This document shows, one piece after another, positions 17,566-26,550 of a stretch of DNA of 64,000 nt (positions are counted from its first letter, which is position 1; the number at the start of each line of letters is the position of its first letter). Location: NCBI RefSeq assembly GCF_001040705.1, contig NZ_CVQP01000001.1:798324-862323 (forward strand), read 5' to 3'. The position numbers and the translations under genes were made by a program. The notes under the pieces were generated by a model that had not been told where the DNA came from, made no database searches, and saw nothing but the letters and a program-made list of their open reading frames with translations. This DNA is from Rhodococcus sp. RD6.2 (lineage in GTDB: Bacteria; Actinomycetota; Actinomycetes; Mycobacteriales; Mycobacteriaceae).

Positions 17566-19005
17566 GTGCGCGAGTTCCACACTGTCGAGCAGGTTCGTGC
17601 GGCCGAGGCTCCGCTGCTTGCCTCCCTGCCCGAGGGGACGCTGATGCGGCGGGCCGCGCACGGACTCGCCCGGGTCGTGACAGCCGAACTCCGCGGGTGT
17701 ACCGGCGGTGTCGCGGGCCGGACGGTGACGCTGCTCGTCGGGTCCGGTGACAACGGCGGTGACGCGCTGTGGGCAGGCGCGATCCTGCGACGACGTGGGG
17801 TCGCGGTGACCGCGGTCCTGCTCGACCCGTCGCGGGCCCATGCTGCCGGGCTTTCGGCGTTCCGGTCGGCAGGTGGCCGGATCGTCGCCGACGTGGGGAA
17901 CCCGGACCTCGTGCTCGACGGCATCGTCGGGATCTCCGGGCGGGGGCCGCTTCGTCCCGGCGCCGCCGCACTCGTCGCGTCGATCACCGCGCCGATCGTC
18001 GCCGTCGACCTGCCCAGCGGCGTCGATCCGGACACCGGAACCGTGTCGGGGCCCGCGGTCACCGCAGCGGTGACCGTGGCGTTCGGTGCACTGAAGCCGG
18101 TTCATGCGTTGGCCGGAAGTCGTTGTGGACGAATCGAACTGGTCGACATCGGTCTGGACCTTCCGGTCACGACGATTGCCGCGCTCACCCCGAACGAGGT
18201 GGGGGAGCGGTGGCCGATTCCCGGCGCCGTCGATGACAAGTACAGCCAGGGAGTTGTCGGCGTCGCGGCGGGCAGCGCCGGCTATCCGGGTGCCGCGGTC
18301 CTGTGTTGCGGCGGCGCGGTCGCCGCGACGTCGGGCATGGTGCGCTATGTGGGACCGGTTGCACCGCATGTGCTCTCGCAGTGGCCGGAAGTCGTCGCCG
18401 CCGACGGATTCGCGGAGGCGGGCCGCGTCCAGGCCTGGGTGGTCGGCCCTGGCCTCGGAACGGGAAAGAGCGCGCAGGAGGTGGTGCGCGACGTACTCGC
18501 GACCGATCTTCCGGTCCTCGTGGATGCCGACGGGCTCACCGTCCTCGCGGCCGACCCCGCACTCGTGCGTGAGCGCACCGCGCCGACCCTGCTCACCCCG
18601 CACGCAGGCGAGTTCGAGCGTCTGACAGGCATCGACCCCGCCGACGACCGTGTCGGGCGCACCCGCGACCTCGCCGCAGAGTGGGGTGTGACGGTCTTGC
18701 TCAAGGGGCGCGCCACCGTGATCGCAGACCCCGACGGAAGGGTTCTCGTCAACGACGCAGGCGGGTCGGCCGCAGCGACAGCCGGTTCGGGTGACGTCCT
18801 CGCCGGCGTGATCGGGGCGCTGCTGTCCACGGGACCGAGCCCCGCGACTGCTGCCGCCATGGGCGCCCGAGCGCATGCGCTGGCAGCGGCCCTCGCGGCG
18901 GGCGATGGCTCCGAGGTGGCCGCACCGATCTCGGCCGGAACCTTGTTGTCGCAGGTCAGGTCCGCGATCCGAGTTCTTCGCGCGCAGAAGGTTCTCGGAA
19001 TGTGA
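17566..19005 (+). CDS. nnrD: Bifunctional NAD(P)H-hydrate epimerase / ADP-dependent dehydratase
   Basis: Repairs damaged NADHX/NADPHX. The 479-residue fusion has an N-terminal epimerase (YjeF-N) domain, about residues 1-205, with GSGDNGGDAL and DLPSGVDPDTG, and a C-terminal ribokinase-like dehydratase domain, residues 215-479, with VVGPGLGTG, LTPHAGEFERL and GSGDVLAGVIGALL, the nucleotide-binding signature. Position after glmS corresponds to M. tuberculosis Rv3433c. The start is GTG 17566 behind GGGAGGA. Cytoplasmic housekeeping enzyme. Confidence 0.95.
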   Translation: MREFHTVEQVRAAEAPLLASLPEGTLMRRAAHGLARVVTAELRGCTGGVAGRTVTLLVGSGDNGGDALWAGAILRRRGVAVTAVLLDPSRAHAAGLSAFRSAGGRIVADVGNPDLVLDGIVGISGRGPLRPGAAALVASITAPIVAVDLPSGVDPDTGTVSGPAVTAAVTVAFGALKPVHALAGSRCGRIELVDIGLDLPVTTIAALTPNEVGERWPIPGAVDDKYSQGVVGVAAGSAGYPGAAVLCCGGAVAATSGMVRYVGPVAPHVLSQWPEVVAADGFAEAGRVQAWVVGPGLGTGKSAQEVVRDVLATDLPVLVDADGLTVLAADPALVRERTAPTLLTPHAGEFERLTGIDPADDRVGRTRDLAAEWGVTVLLKGRATVIADPDGRVLVNDAGGSAAATAGSGDVLAGVIGALLSTGPSPATAAAMGARAHALAAALAAGDGSEVAAPISAGTLLSQVRSAIRVLRAQKVLGM

Positions 19006-19065
19006 CCAGCTCGGTGAGCCACGCCATTGGGGCGAAACAGCCCTCGGTGGCAGTATCGAAGCATC

Positions 19066-20298
19066 ATGATCATCGCCGTGAACAGTGACCGAACGGCACC
19101 CGCCCCCGCTGCGGGTGCCTTCTCGTCGGCACCCGCGCCGCAGGTGGGATCACCCAACCCTGCACCGCAAGCGGAAGCCCTGATCGACCTCGACGCCATC
19201 GCCCACAACGTCGGCCTGCTGTGTGAGCATGCGCGCGACGCGGGTGTGATGGCGGTCGTCAAGGCCGACGCTTACAACCACGGGGCGGTGGCGGTCGGGC
19301 GTGCGGCTCTGGCAGCAGGCGCCGCGGAGTTGGGTGTCACCACCGTCGACGAGGCTGTCGCGCTGCGTGCGGCCGGGATCACCGCGCCGGTGGTGTCCTG
19401 GCTGCACACCCCCGACACCGACTTCCGTGCCGCGGTCGCCGCCGGCGTCGAGATCGCGGTGTCGTCGCCGCGACACCTGGATTCGGTGATCCTGGCCGCG
19501 CGCGCGACCGGGTCGACGGCGGTCGTGTCGATGAAGGTGGATACCGGGCTGAACCGCAACGGCGTCTCCGCCGTCGAACTCGACGACGTCCTGGCCGGGC
19601 TCGCCCGTGCGCAGGCCGAGGGATCGGTCAGGTTCGGTGGAGTGTTCTCCCACCTCGCCCACGCAGACCAACCCCACCACCCCGTCATCGACCGGCAGGC
19701 GGACGTACTGCGCGATGCGGTGGCGCGGGCGGCTCGGCTCGGACTGCACCCCGACCGGGTTCACCTGTCCAATTCCGCCGCGACGCTGACCCGGCCGGAC
19801 CTGCGGTTCGACATGGTCCGGCCCGGTATCGCGCTGTACGGGCTGTCGCCGGTGCCCGAGCTCGGCGGATTCGACCTGCGTCCCGCGATGACCTTGCGAA
19901 CCCGTATCGCCCTGGTCAAGAAGGTCGAGGCCGGGGCCGGTGTGTCGTACGGGCACACCTGGATCGCGCCTCGCGACACCACCGTCGCGCTGCTGCCGGT
20001 CGGCTACGCGGACGGGGTGCCGAGGTCGCTGAGCGGACGATTCGAAGTCCAGATCGGCTCTCGACGGTTCCCTCAGATCGGCCGGGTGTGCATGGACCAG
20101 GTCGTGGTCGATCTGGGCGCCGATCCCGGTTCGATCGCGGAGGGAGACACCGCGATCCTGTTCGGTCCCGGCGACGACGGTGGGCCCGTTGCGCAGGAGT
20201 GGGCCGACATGCTGGACACCATCCACTACGAGGTGGTCACGGGTGTGCGCGGTCGGGTCGTGCGCACCTACGTCGGTGGCGACGAGGGCGTCCGGTGA
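19066..20298 (+). CDS. alr: Alanine racemase
   Basis: PLP enzyme making D-alanine for peptidoglycan. The 410-residue protein has PLP-lysine 66 in the motif [11 protein letters not shown] and the second catalytic Tyr 295 in GVSYGHTW; the C-terminal beta domain includes GRVCMDQ. A roughly 35-residue Ala/Pro-rich N-terminal extension precedes the core, so the true start may be a little downstream (GTG 19078). Its stop overlaps the following hydrolase start by four bases. It heads a run alr-hydrolase-tsaE-tsaB-rimI-tsaD. Confidence 0.95.
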   Translation: MIIAVNSDRTAPAPAAGAFSSAPAPQVGSPNPAPQAEALIDLDAIAHNVGLLCEHARDAGVMAVVKADAYNHGAVAVGRAALAAGAAELGVTTVDEAVALRAAGITAPVVSWLHTPDTDFRAAVAAGVEIAVSSPRHLDSVILAARATGSTAVVSMKVDTGLNRNGVSAVELDDVLAGLARAQAEGSVRFGGVFSHLAHADQPHHPVIDRQADVLRDAVARAARLGLHPDRVHLSNSAATLTRPDLRFDMVRPGIALYGLSPVPELGGFDLRPAMTLRTRIALVKKVEAGAGVSYGHTWIAPRDTTVALLPVGYADGVPRSLSGRFEVQIGSRRFPQIGRVCMDQVVVDLGADPGSIAEGDTAILFGPGDDGGPVAQEWADMLDTIHYEVVTGVRGRVVRTYVGGDEGVR

Positions 20299-21371
20299 CG
20301 CCGCACGGTCGCCGGGGCGTCCTCGGCGGTGCGGGTGTGGCCACCGCGGTGGGCGCGTTCGCCGGAGTGCGAGCCGTTCGCACCAAGCCCGAGCCGTCGC
20401 GGCGGCGCCGTGACAGGCACGCTGACGAGGACTTCGGCCTGCTCGACAGCGACCGCGGCAGCCTCGTCGTCGCCGATGACGGCGTCACGCTCGCGATTCG
20501 TGAGGTCGGGCCGGCGACTGCGCCCCTGACGGTGGTGTTCGTCCACGGGTACTGCCTCCGGATGGATTCCTGGCACTTCCAGCGAAAGCACCTGCAGCGC
20601 CGGTGGGGCGACTCGGTGCGGATGGTGTTCTACGACCAGCGCGGACACGGACGCTCCGGTACCCCGAGTGCCGAGTCGTGCACGATCGGACAGTTGGGGC
20701 GTGACCTGCACGCGGTGCTGCGGGCGGTGGCTCCGACGGGCCCGGTGGTTCTCGTCGGGCACTCGATGGGCGGCATGACCATCCTGTCGATGGCGCGGCA
20801 GGTACCGGAACTGTTCGGCACCCAGGTGATCGGCGTCGGGCTGCTCGCGACGGCGGCAGCCGGCCTGAACAAGACGGGCCTGAGCCGCAACCTGGACAAC
20901 CCGGTGATCGACGCGTTCCGGCTCGCCGTTCGCACCGCACCCGGGTTGGTGCAGTTCGGCAGGGGCGCGGCCCGCGCAATCATCGCGCCGATCATGCGCG
21001 CCGCGTCGTTCGGCACCGTGGTCAGTCCGTCGCTGCACGGGTTCTCGGACCGGATGCTCAACGAGACCTCGGTGACGACCATCGTCAACTTCCTCAAGTC
21101 CCTGGAACTGCACGACGAGTCGGCGGCGCTGCCCGTGATCGCGGACCTGCCCGCCCTCGTGCTGTGCGGCGATGCCGACATGGTCATCCCGTTCGCCCAG
21201 TCGGAGGCGCTGGCCGGTGCGTTGACGAACAGCGAACTCGTGCGGGTGGTTTCGGCTGGTCACCTGGTGCAGTTGGAGTTCCCGATCCGATGTACCGACG
21301 CGATCGACCGACTGGTCACGCGCGCGATCGAGGCCGGCGACAACGAGTGGGAGGTGGGGATCGGTGGCTGA
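20295..21371 (+). CDS. Alpha/beta hydrolase between alr and tsaE
   Basis: A 358-residue hydrolase with [17 protein letters not shown] (oxyanion region), nucleophile elbow GHSMGG (about residue 157), [10 protein letters not shown] with the acid, and SAGHLVQLE with the catalytic His. An N-terminal Arg/Gly-Ala segment of about 30 residues could be a Tat-like or simple membrane anchor. It overlaps alr by four and tsaE by eight bases, so it is part of this operon. The substrate is unknown; lipid ester hydrolysis is a guess. Confidence 0.8.
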   Translation: MTPHGRRGVLGGAGVATAVGAFAGVRAVRTKPEPSRRRRDRHADEDFGLLDSDRGSLVVADDGVTLAIREVGPATAPLTVVFVHGYCLRMDSWHFQRKHLQRRWGDSVRMVFYDQRGHGRSGTPSAESCTIGQLGRDLHAVLRAVAPTGPVVLVGHSMGGMTILSMARQVPELFGTQVIGVGLLATAAAGLNKTGLSRNLDNPVIDAFRLAVRTAPGLVQFGRGAARAIIAPIMRAASFGTVVSPSLHGFSDRMLNETSVTTIVNFLKSLELHDESAALPVIADLPALVLCGDADMVIPFAQSEALAGALTNSELVRVVSAGHLVQLEFPIRCTDAIDRLVTRAIEAGDNEWEVGIGG

Positions 21372-21882
21372 CCGGGACGACGCCGTGCGTGCGCACGAGG
21401 ACGATGCCGTGCGTGAGCACGCGGTGATCCATCTGCCGACCGTCGAGGACACCGAGGCGTTCGGCCGTCGACTGGCCGTCGACCTGGTCGCAGGTGACCT
21501 GGTCGTCCTGGACGGTCCCCTCGGTGCCGGCAAGACCGCACTGGCCAGGGGGATCGCCGCGGGACTCGGGGTGCAGGGCCGGGTAAGTTCGCCGACCTTC
21601 ATCATCGCGCGCGAACACCGGGCGGGGGAGCGTCCCGGCGGGGGAGCGCCGGTGGCGATGGTGCACGTCGACGCGTACCGCCTCGGTCTCGGCGCCGACC
21701 GCGCCGCGACCTTCGACGAACTGGACGCGCTCGACCTCGACACCGACCTCGCCGACGCGGTCGTCGTCGTCGAGTGGGGCGAGGGGATCGTCGAGCACCT
21801 CACCGACCGGCACCTGCTGGTTCGGCTGCGCCGCGAACCCGAGTCCGACGTCCGGACGGCGCAATGGGGTCGGGTCTCGTGA
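21364..21882 (+). CDS. tsaE: tRNA N6-threonylcarbamoyladenosine biosynthesis ATPase TsaE
   Basis: ATPase subunit that works with TsaB and TsaD in making the t6A modification of ANN-decoding tRNAs. The 172-residue protein has the Walker A motif GPLGAGKTAL (about residue 50), switch region SPTFIIAREH, and VVVVEWGEG, the conserved Walker-B-like end. A roughly 20-residue acidic N-terminal extension contains a short repeat of DDAVR. Overlaps the preceding hydrolase. Confidence 0.95.
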   Translation: MADRDDAVRAHEDDAVREHAVIHLPTVEDTEAFGRRLAVDLVAGDLVVLDGPLGAGKTALARGIAAGLGVQGRVSSPTFIIAREHRAGERPGGGAPVAMVHVDAYRLGLGADRAATFDELDALDLDTDLADAVVVVEWGEGIVEHLTDRHLLVRLRREPESDVRTAQWGRVS

Positions 21883-21908
21883 ATACCCACATTGACGTGC
21901 GGGTATTC
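21881..21908 (+). promoter_or_regulatory. Hairpin and -10-like element between tsaE and tsaB
   Basis: Inverted repeat GAATACCC-N12-GGGTATTC starts within the tsaE stop codon and ends ten bases before tsaB. The right arm contains TATTCT (21904-21909), a possible -10 eight bases before the tsaB GTG. It may be an internal, nearly leaderless promoter or an operator. Confidence 0.35.
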
Positions 21909-21917
21909 TGGTAAACC

Positions 21918-22562
21918 GTGCTCGTACTCGCCGTCGATACCGCCACCCCTGCCGTCACCGCGGGGGTGGTCCGCCTGGACGGCGGTGTCCCCCGCGCACT
22001 GGCGTCGCGGGTCACCGTCAATGCTCGTGCCCACGCCGAGGTCCTGACCCCGCACATCATGGAATGCCTCGGTGAGGCGGGCGTCGAGCCCGCCGACCTC
22101 GATGCCGTCGTTGTCGGGATCGGACCCGGGCCGTACACGGGCCTGCGTGTCGGAATGGCGACCGCGGCGGCATTCGGCGATGCGCTCGGCCGCCCCGTGT
22201 ACGGGGTGTGCAGCCTCGACGCGATCGCCGTGGACGCCGCCGACGAACGAGATCTCCTGGTGGTCACCGACGCCCGGCGTCGCGAGGTGTACTGGGCCCG
22301 GTACTCGGGTGGCGTCCGGGCGACCGGCCCCGGTGTCGACAAGCCTGCCGACCTCGAGCCGCAGCCGTCGGTTGTCGTGGCGGGTTCGGAAGCGCACGCC
22401 GCACTCTTCGATCTTCCCGTGGTCGGCGCGCCGTCGCCGTCGCCCGCCGGGTTGGTGGCGGTGGCCGCATCGGACATTCTCGCCGGCGCCGATCCGGAAC
22501 CTCTTGTGCCGCTGTACCTTCGGCGGCCCGACGCAGTCGCGATCGCGGATCGCAAGAAATGA
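21918..22562 (+). CDS. tsaB: t6A biosynthesis protein TsaB
   Basis: Inactive-kinase-fold partner that dimerises with TsaD. The 214-residue protein begins [16 protein letters not shown] and has the hallmark [17 protein letters not shown], an ASKHA fold signature. Stop and rimI start overlap (ATGA). Essential in most bacteria as part of the TsaBDE complex. Confidence 0.95.
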   Translation: MLVLAVDTATPAVTAGVVRLDGGVPRALASRVTVNARAHAEVLTPHIMECLGEAGVEPADLDAVVVGIGPGPYTGLRVGMATAAAFGDALGRPVYGVCSLDAIAVDAADERDLLVVTDARRREVYWARYSGGVRATGPGVDKPADLEPQPSVVVAGSEAHAALFDLPVVGAPSPSPAGLVAVAASDILAGADPEPLVPLYLRRPDAVAIADRKK

Positions 22563-23047
22563 GCGACACCCTCTCCCCGATGCGTCCCGCCGACGCGGAG
22601 CGCTGCGCCGAACTCGAGTCGCTGCTGTTCGCGGGCGACGGCCCGTGGAGCGCGGACGCGTTCCGCTCCGAACTGGACCATTCCCACAACCGGTACGTCG
22701 TGATCCGCGACCAGAGCGACGTCGTCATCGGCTACGCCGGGATCGCGTTGCTGGGCAACACGTTCGCGCCGGAGTCGGACGTGCACACCATCGGCGTCGA
22801 CCCCGAGCATCGCCGACGCGGACTGGGGTCGCTGTTACTCGCCGAGTTGCTGCGCCTCGCCGACCGTCACGGCGGTCCGGTGTTCCTGGAGGTCCGCACC
22901 GACAACGATGCCGCGCTCGCGCTGTACGAGCGGGAGGGTTTCGAGGTCGTGGGAACCCGTCGCAACTACTACCAACCCAGTGGGGCGGACGCATACACAA
23001 TGCGCCGTCCGCACCCCTCCGCCGTGCCCGAGGAGCAGCAGTCGTGA
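22559..23047 (+). CDS. rimI: Ribosomal protein alanine N-acetyltransferase RimI-like
   Basis: A 162-residue GNAT acetyltransferase. Acetyl-CoA loop [11 protein letters not shown] (motif A), then [25 protein letters not shown], a typical RimI C-terminal block. RimI acetylates the N-terminal Ala of S18 in Escherichia coli; in actinobacteria it sits in the tsaB-rimI-tsaD operon as here. Overlaps both neighbours by four bases. Confidence 0.92.
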   Translation: MSDTLSPMRPADAERCAELESLLFAGDGPWSADAFRSELDHSHNRYVVIRDQSDVVIGYAGIALLGNTFAPESDVHTIGVDPEHRRRGLGSLLLAELLRLADRHGGPVFLEVRTDNDAALALYEREGFEVVGTRRNYYQPSGADAYTMRRPHPSAVPEEQQS

Positions 23048-24096
23048 TCGTGATGGGAATCGAAAGCTCCTGCGACGAAACGGGAGTCGGCATCGTCCGG
23101 TGGAACGCCGATGGCACCTGTGAGTTGCTCGCCGACGAGGTCGCGTCCAGCGTCGACGAGCACGCCCGCTACGGCGGTGTGGTTCCCGAGGTCGCGTCGC
23201 GCGCACATCTGGAGGCGATCGTGCCGACGATGCGACGCGCACTCGCGCAGGCGGGGATCGCCAAGCCGGACGCGCTCGCCGTCACCATCGGCCCCGGACT
23301 GGCCGGGGCGTTGCTCGTCGGTGCCGCTGCCGCGAAGGCCTACGCCGCGGCGTGGGACGTGCCGTTCTACGCGCTCAACCACCTCGGCGGGCACGTCGCC
23401 GTCGACACCCTCGAACACGGACCGATGCCGCCGTGCGTGGCGCTCCTGGTCTCCGGCGGGCACACGCACCTGCTGCACGTGCGCGACCTCGGGAAGCCGA
23501 TCGAGGAACTCGGCACCACGGTCGACGACGCGGCGGGGGAGGCATTCGACAAGGTCGCCCGCCTGCTCGGACTCGGGTTCCCCGGCGGGCCCGCGCTCGA
23601 CGCCGCCGCGCGCGACGGCGACCCGAAGGCCATCGCGTTCCCCCGCGGAATGACCGGGCCCCGCGACGCCAGGCACGACTTCTCGTTCTCCGGACTGAAG
23701 ACGGCCGTCGCGCGGTACGTCGAGTCCAAGGAGCGGGCCGGTGAGCCGGTGTCCATCCCCGATGTCGCGGCGTCGTTCCAGGAAGCCGTCGCGGACGTGT
23801 TGACCATGAAGGCGGTGCGTGCGGCCACCGATGTCGGCGTCGACACCCTCGTCCTCGGTGGCGGTGCGACCGCGAACTCCCGCATCCGGTCGCTCGCGCA
23901 GGAGCGGTGTGACGCGGCCGGTCTGACGCTTCGCATCCCGAAACCGCGTCTCTGCACCGACAATGGCGTAATGATCGCCGCACTGGGTGCCCACGTCATC
24001 GCCGGAGGCGCGACTCCGTCGCCGCTGTCCGTCGCCACCGATCCAGGACTGTCCGTCACGGTCAGCCAGTCGTCGGTGCGCGGCGATGGCCACTGA
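23044..24096 (+). CDS. tsaD: tRNA N6-adenosine threonylcarbamoyltransferase TsaD
   Basis: Catalytic subunit of t6A synthesis. The 350-residue protein has [13 protein letters not shown] at the N-terminus, the metal-binding HAXXH-type region [10 protein letters not shown] (about residue 112), VSGGHT, and [11 protein letters not shown] plus CTDNGVMIA near the end, all conserved. The GTG start overlaps rimI by four bases. The 3' end overlaps the K+ channel gene by 11 bases. Confidence 0.97.
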   Translation: MIVMGIESSCDETGVGIVRWNADGTCELLADEVASSVDEHARYGGVVPEVASRAHLEAIVPTMRRALAQAGIAKPDALAVTIGPGLAGALLVGAAAAKAYAAAWDVPFYALNHLGGHVAVDTLEHGPMPPCVALLVSGGHTHLLHVRDLGKPIEELGTTVDDAAGEAFDKVARLLGLGFPGGPALDAAARDGDPKAIAFPRGMTGPRDARHDFSFSGLKTAVARYVESKERAGEPVSIPDVAASFQEAVADVLTMKAVRAATDVGVDTLVLGGGATANSRIRSLAQERCDAAGLTLRIPKPRLCTDNGVMIAALGAHVIAGGATPSPLSVATDPGLSVTVSQSSVRGDGH

Positions 24097-24655
24097 AGGC
24101 GCTGCCGAAGGGCCGAGGCTTGCCTTCGCCTCGCTGCCGAGAACCGAGCAGCGTGAGCTGATTCGGCGGGCAATCCTGCGGCCCGTGATGTCCGCGGTGC
24201 TGCTGCTCGTCGTGTACTTCGTGGTCCCGATGAACGACATCGCCTCGGTCGGCGCGATCGGCGCACTGGTGTTGTGCGCGGTCCTGGTGTCCGTACTGTT
24301 CGTGTGGCAGGTCCGCCGGATCGTCCACGCGAAGTATCCCGCTGTGCAGTCGGTCGAGGCGCTGGCCGTGACGGTCCCGACCTACCTGCTGGTGGTTGCC
24401 ACGATTTACCACCTGATGTCGTTGACGTCGGCGGGCAGCTTCAACGAACCGCTGTCCAGGCTCGACGCGTTGTACTTCTCGCTCGTCTGCTTCTCCACGG
24501 TCGGATTCGGCGACATCGTCGCCGAGACGGAGGTGGCGCGGGCGGTGGTCACGGCGCAGATCGTGTTCAACCTGGTGTTGCTGGGGATCGGTGTGAAGGT
24601 CATCACTGCCGCAGTGCGGGCGGGCCAACGGCGTCGCGGTACCGAGAACGCGTAG
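24086..24655 (+). CDS. Two-helix potassium channel
   Basis: A 189-residue membrane protein. Two N-terminal helices (about residues 30-72) are followed by a pore unit: outer helix, pore loop with the selectivity filter TVGFGD (about residue 136), and an inner helix ending GVKVITAA. The filter matches the K+ channel consensus TVGYGD with Phe for Tyr, which is tolerated. No cytoplasmic RCK or cyclic-nucleotide domain follows. Starts inside the end of tsaD, so it may be co-transcribed. Confidence 0.85.
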   Translation: MATEGAAEGPRLAFASLPRTEQRELIRRAILRPVMSAVLLLVVYFVVPMNDIASVGAIGALVLCAVLVSVLFVWQVRRIVHAKYPAVQSVEALAVTVPTYLLVVATIYHLMSLTSAGSFNEPLSRLDALYFSLVCFSTVGFGDIVAETEVARAVVTAQIVFNLVLLGIGVKVITAAVRAGQRRRGTENA

Positions 24656-24870
24656 AAGCCCGGCTGCCTCAGGCAGATCACCACGCCGATCAGGAAGCGG
24701 GGATCGGTCAGCCACTCGGTCCCGTAAGGGTTCGGGTAGTCGTGGCTGAAGATCGACCGTTTGAACTCTGGGCGAAGAAGCCGCCGACGATGACGAACGC
24801 CGCGAAAGCGAAAGCGATCACGGTTTGGCCACGAAGACGAGGCGGGACGCACGAATCAACGGCACGCCCC
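24656..24870 (-). pseudogene. Degenerate membrane-protein remnant, possibly steroid 5-alpha-reductase-like
   Basis: There is no intact gene here, but the minus strand encodes protein-like fragments in two frames. One reads TVIAFAFAAFVIVGGFFAQ; the next, in a different frame, reads HDYPNPYGTEWLTDPRFLIG. Together they resemble consecutive parts of SRD5A-type 3-oxo-5-alpha-steroid 4-dehydrogenases, in which a helix is followed by a W..DPRF-G.....G segment. The similarity is lost after VICLRQPG and the rest of the gene is missing. I read it as a frameshifted, truncated relic. The identification is from memory of the family and is tentative. Confidence 0.3.
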
Positions 24871-24908
24871 GCCTGCGATCGTCGGTGAAAGCTGGACGCG
24901 GGCCGGTC

Positions 24909-25316
24909 CTACTCGACGTACTGGTGCGCGAACTCAGTGGTCGGCGGGGTCGGTGTGATGACGTCGATCAGGACGCCGTCGGGGCCGGCGATGATGAAAT
25001 GCCGTTGCCCGAAATCCTCCGTTCGGAGGTCGAGCACCGCGCGGCGACCCCCGAGCGTCACGAGCCGCTTGTACTCGGCGTCCACATCGTCGACCTCGAA
25101 ATTGAGGATCAGGCCCTGCGCGCGCGATCGGTGCCCGTCGGGAATGGTCTCGTGGGTGTGGTCGAGGATCGCGAGTTCGAGGTCGGGTTCGCGTCGAAGG
25201 CTCACGTACCAATCGGATTCGAACGTCGACTCGAAGTCGAACCAGCGGCGGAAGAACTCCGCCGACTCGGCGACGGTGTCGGTGCAGATCACCGGATAGA
25301 AGCTCGTCTTGGCCAT
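24909..25316 (-). CDS. VOC (glyoxalase/bleomycin-resistance) family protein
   Basis: A 135-residue single VOC domain: beta-alpha-beta-beta-beta units from [20 protein letters not shown] and [17 protein letters not shown], ending [17 protein letters not shown]. His and Glu residues at the usual metal positions are partly present. Such proteins are metal-dependent lyases/dioxygenases or antibiotic-binding proteins. It is divergent from a TetR gene across two operator-like palindromes, which suggests induction by a small molecule. Confidence 0.85.
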   Translation of the reverse strand: MAKTSFYPVICTDTVAESAEFFRRWFDFESTFESDWYVSLRREPDLELAILDHTHETIPDGHRSRAQGLILNFEVDDVDAEYKRLVTLGGRRAVLDLRTEDFGQRHFIIAGPDGVLIDVITPTPPTTEFAHQYVE

Positions 25317-25335
25317 GAAGCTCTCCGTTCAAGAT

Positions 25336-25387
25336 AGATACGTACACAATGTATGTATCTGAACATACGCATACACTGCGTACGTAT
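25336..25387. promoter_or_regulatory. Double palindromic operator between VOC gene and TetR gene
   Basis: Two adjacent inverted repeats: AGATACGTAC-N5-GTATGTATCT (one mismatch, 25336-25360) and TACGCA-N5-TGCGTA with outer ATACG/CGTAT (25365-25387). Both share TAC and GTA half-site cores. The A+T-rich stretch stands out from the surrounding GC-rich DNA and lies just upstream of both genes, as for a self-regulating TetR repressor. Confidence 0.6.
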
Positions 25388-25411
25388 CAATGGGTCATCG
25401 AAGGGGTGGGC

Positions 25412-26002
25412 TTGAGTCCGTCGAAGAAGGAACAGAGCGCTACGACGACGCGAACTCTGCTCGCGGTGTCCGTCGAGATGTTCGCCGATCGCGGATACGG
25501 CGCGGTTGGACTCGACGATGTCGCGCAGCGGTCCGGCCTCACTCGCGGGGCGGTCTACCACCACTTCGGCAGCAAGGCCGGGTTGTTCGACGCCGTCGTG
25601 GATCAGGTGCAGCGCGAGGTGGCCGACCGGGTGAGCCACGCCGCGGCCGGGGCGGAGAACCTGTGGGACGCACTCGTCGAGGGCTGCCACGAGTTCGTCC
25701 GCGCCGGGTCGGACCCGAGAGTCCATCGGATCATGTTGATCGACGCGCCCGCCGTGCTCGGATGGCAACGCTGGCGGGAACTCGACGCGGCCAACTCGGG
25801 TCGCCTGCTGAAGGAGGTGCTCGACGAGCTGCAGGCGGAGGGCACGATCGCTCGCGGGCTCGCCGCGCCAGCCGCACACCTGCTGTCCGGGGCGATGAAC
25901 GAGACGGTGCTCTGGGTGGCGCAATCAGAGACCCCCGACCCGGACCGGGACTCGGCGTTGGCGACGCTCGACCGTCTGCTCGGCTCCCTGCGGCAGCGCT
26001 GA
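25412..26002 (+). CDS. TetR-family transcriptional regulator
   Basis: A 196-residue regulator with a clear HTH (VEMFADRGYGAVGLDDVAQ, then GLTRGAVYHHFGSKAGLF) and a C-terminal domain containing ...PAVLGWQRWRELD, seen in many TetR proteins of this subtype. The start is uncertain: TTG 25412 has AAGGGG upstream; GTG 25406 is also possible, while the ATG at 25349 lies inside the operator and is unlikely. Probably represses itself and the VOC gene. Confidence 0.88.
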   Translation: MSPSKKEQSATTTRTLLAVSVEMFADRGYGAVGLDDVAQRSGLTRGAVYHHFGSKAGLFDAVVDQVQREVADRVSHAAAGAENLWDALVEGCHEFVRAGSDPRVHRIMLIDAPAVLGWQRWRELDAANSGRLLKEVLDELQAEGTIARGLAAPAAHLLSGAMNETVLWVAQSETPDPDRDSALATLDRLLGSLRQR

Positions 26003-26038
26003 CCTCGCCGAGGTCCGGTTCGCAACCCGCCTGGGAAC

Positions 26039-26488
26039 CTAGGCCTGCTGGGCGGGCCTGACGGAGAGGCTGAGGAGGACGCGGGCGTCGGGTTCGCGGA
26101 CCAGATCGTCGACAGTGATGTCGTCGAGTGTGGAGTAGAACGCGTCCTGTGCGCGGCGGAGCGCACCGCGCAGTCGGCAGCCGTGACGGAGCGGGCATGG
26201 GGTGGTGCCTTCGCACGTGACGACTTCGTCGTTGCCCTCGAGCTGCCGCGTGAGCCAGCCGACGGAGGTGGTCCTGGCCTTTTCGGTGATGTTCAGCCCG
26301 CCGCCCCGGCCGCGGCGGGCTTCGACCATGCCGAGTTCCTTGAGTCGGAGCACCACTTTGGTGGTGTGCGTATACGGAATCGACATCTCGTCCGCCACCT
26401 GACCGGTCGTCAGGCCACCGCCCCCGGGAGCCACGGCAAGCCGCATCATCACGCGCAGCCCGAGATCTGTGAACTTGGTGAGCTGCAC
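26039..26488 (-). CDS. nsrR: Rrf2-family regulator, NsrR-like
   Basis: A 149-residue Rrf2 protein: winged helix with LTTGQVADEMSIPYTHTTKVVLRLKE and the RGRGGG wing. Three Cys are arranged CEGTTPCPLRHGC (about residues 93-106), the Fe-S cluster pattern of NsrR, which senses nitric oxide. GTG 26488 is the start. A TTGCA-N7-TGCAA palindrome lies 20 bases upstream. The usual target, flavohaemoglobin hmp, is not beside it in this window, so the regulon lies elsewhere or the sensor has another role. Confidence 0.8.
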   Translation of the reverse strand: MQLTKFTDLGLRVMMRLAVAPGGGGLTTGQVADEMSIPYTHTTKVVLRLKELGMVEARRGRGGGLNITEKARTTSVGWLTRQLEGNDEVVTCEGTTPCPLRHGCRLRGALRRAQDAFYSTLDDITVDDLVREPDARVLLSLSVRPAQQA

Positions 26489-26507
26489 GCTAAGAACGCT
26501 ATATTAC

Positions 26508-26524
26508 TTGCATTCTGCGTGCAA
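26508..26524. promoter_or_regulatory. Palindrome upstream of nsrR-like gene
   Basis: TTGCATTCTGCGTGCAA: inverted repeat TTGCA-N7-TGCAA, close to the start codon. It probably serves autoregulation by the Rrf2 protein; symmetry and A+T richness support this. The phosphoesterase gene ends just to the right, at 26551. Confidence 0.4.
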
Positions 26525-26550
26525 CATTCGGCGAGTGTGATCTGCGCTGG

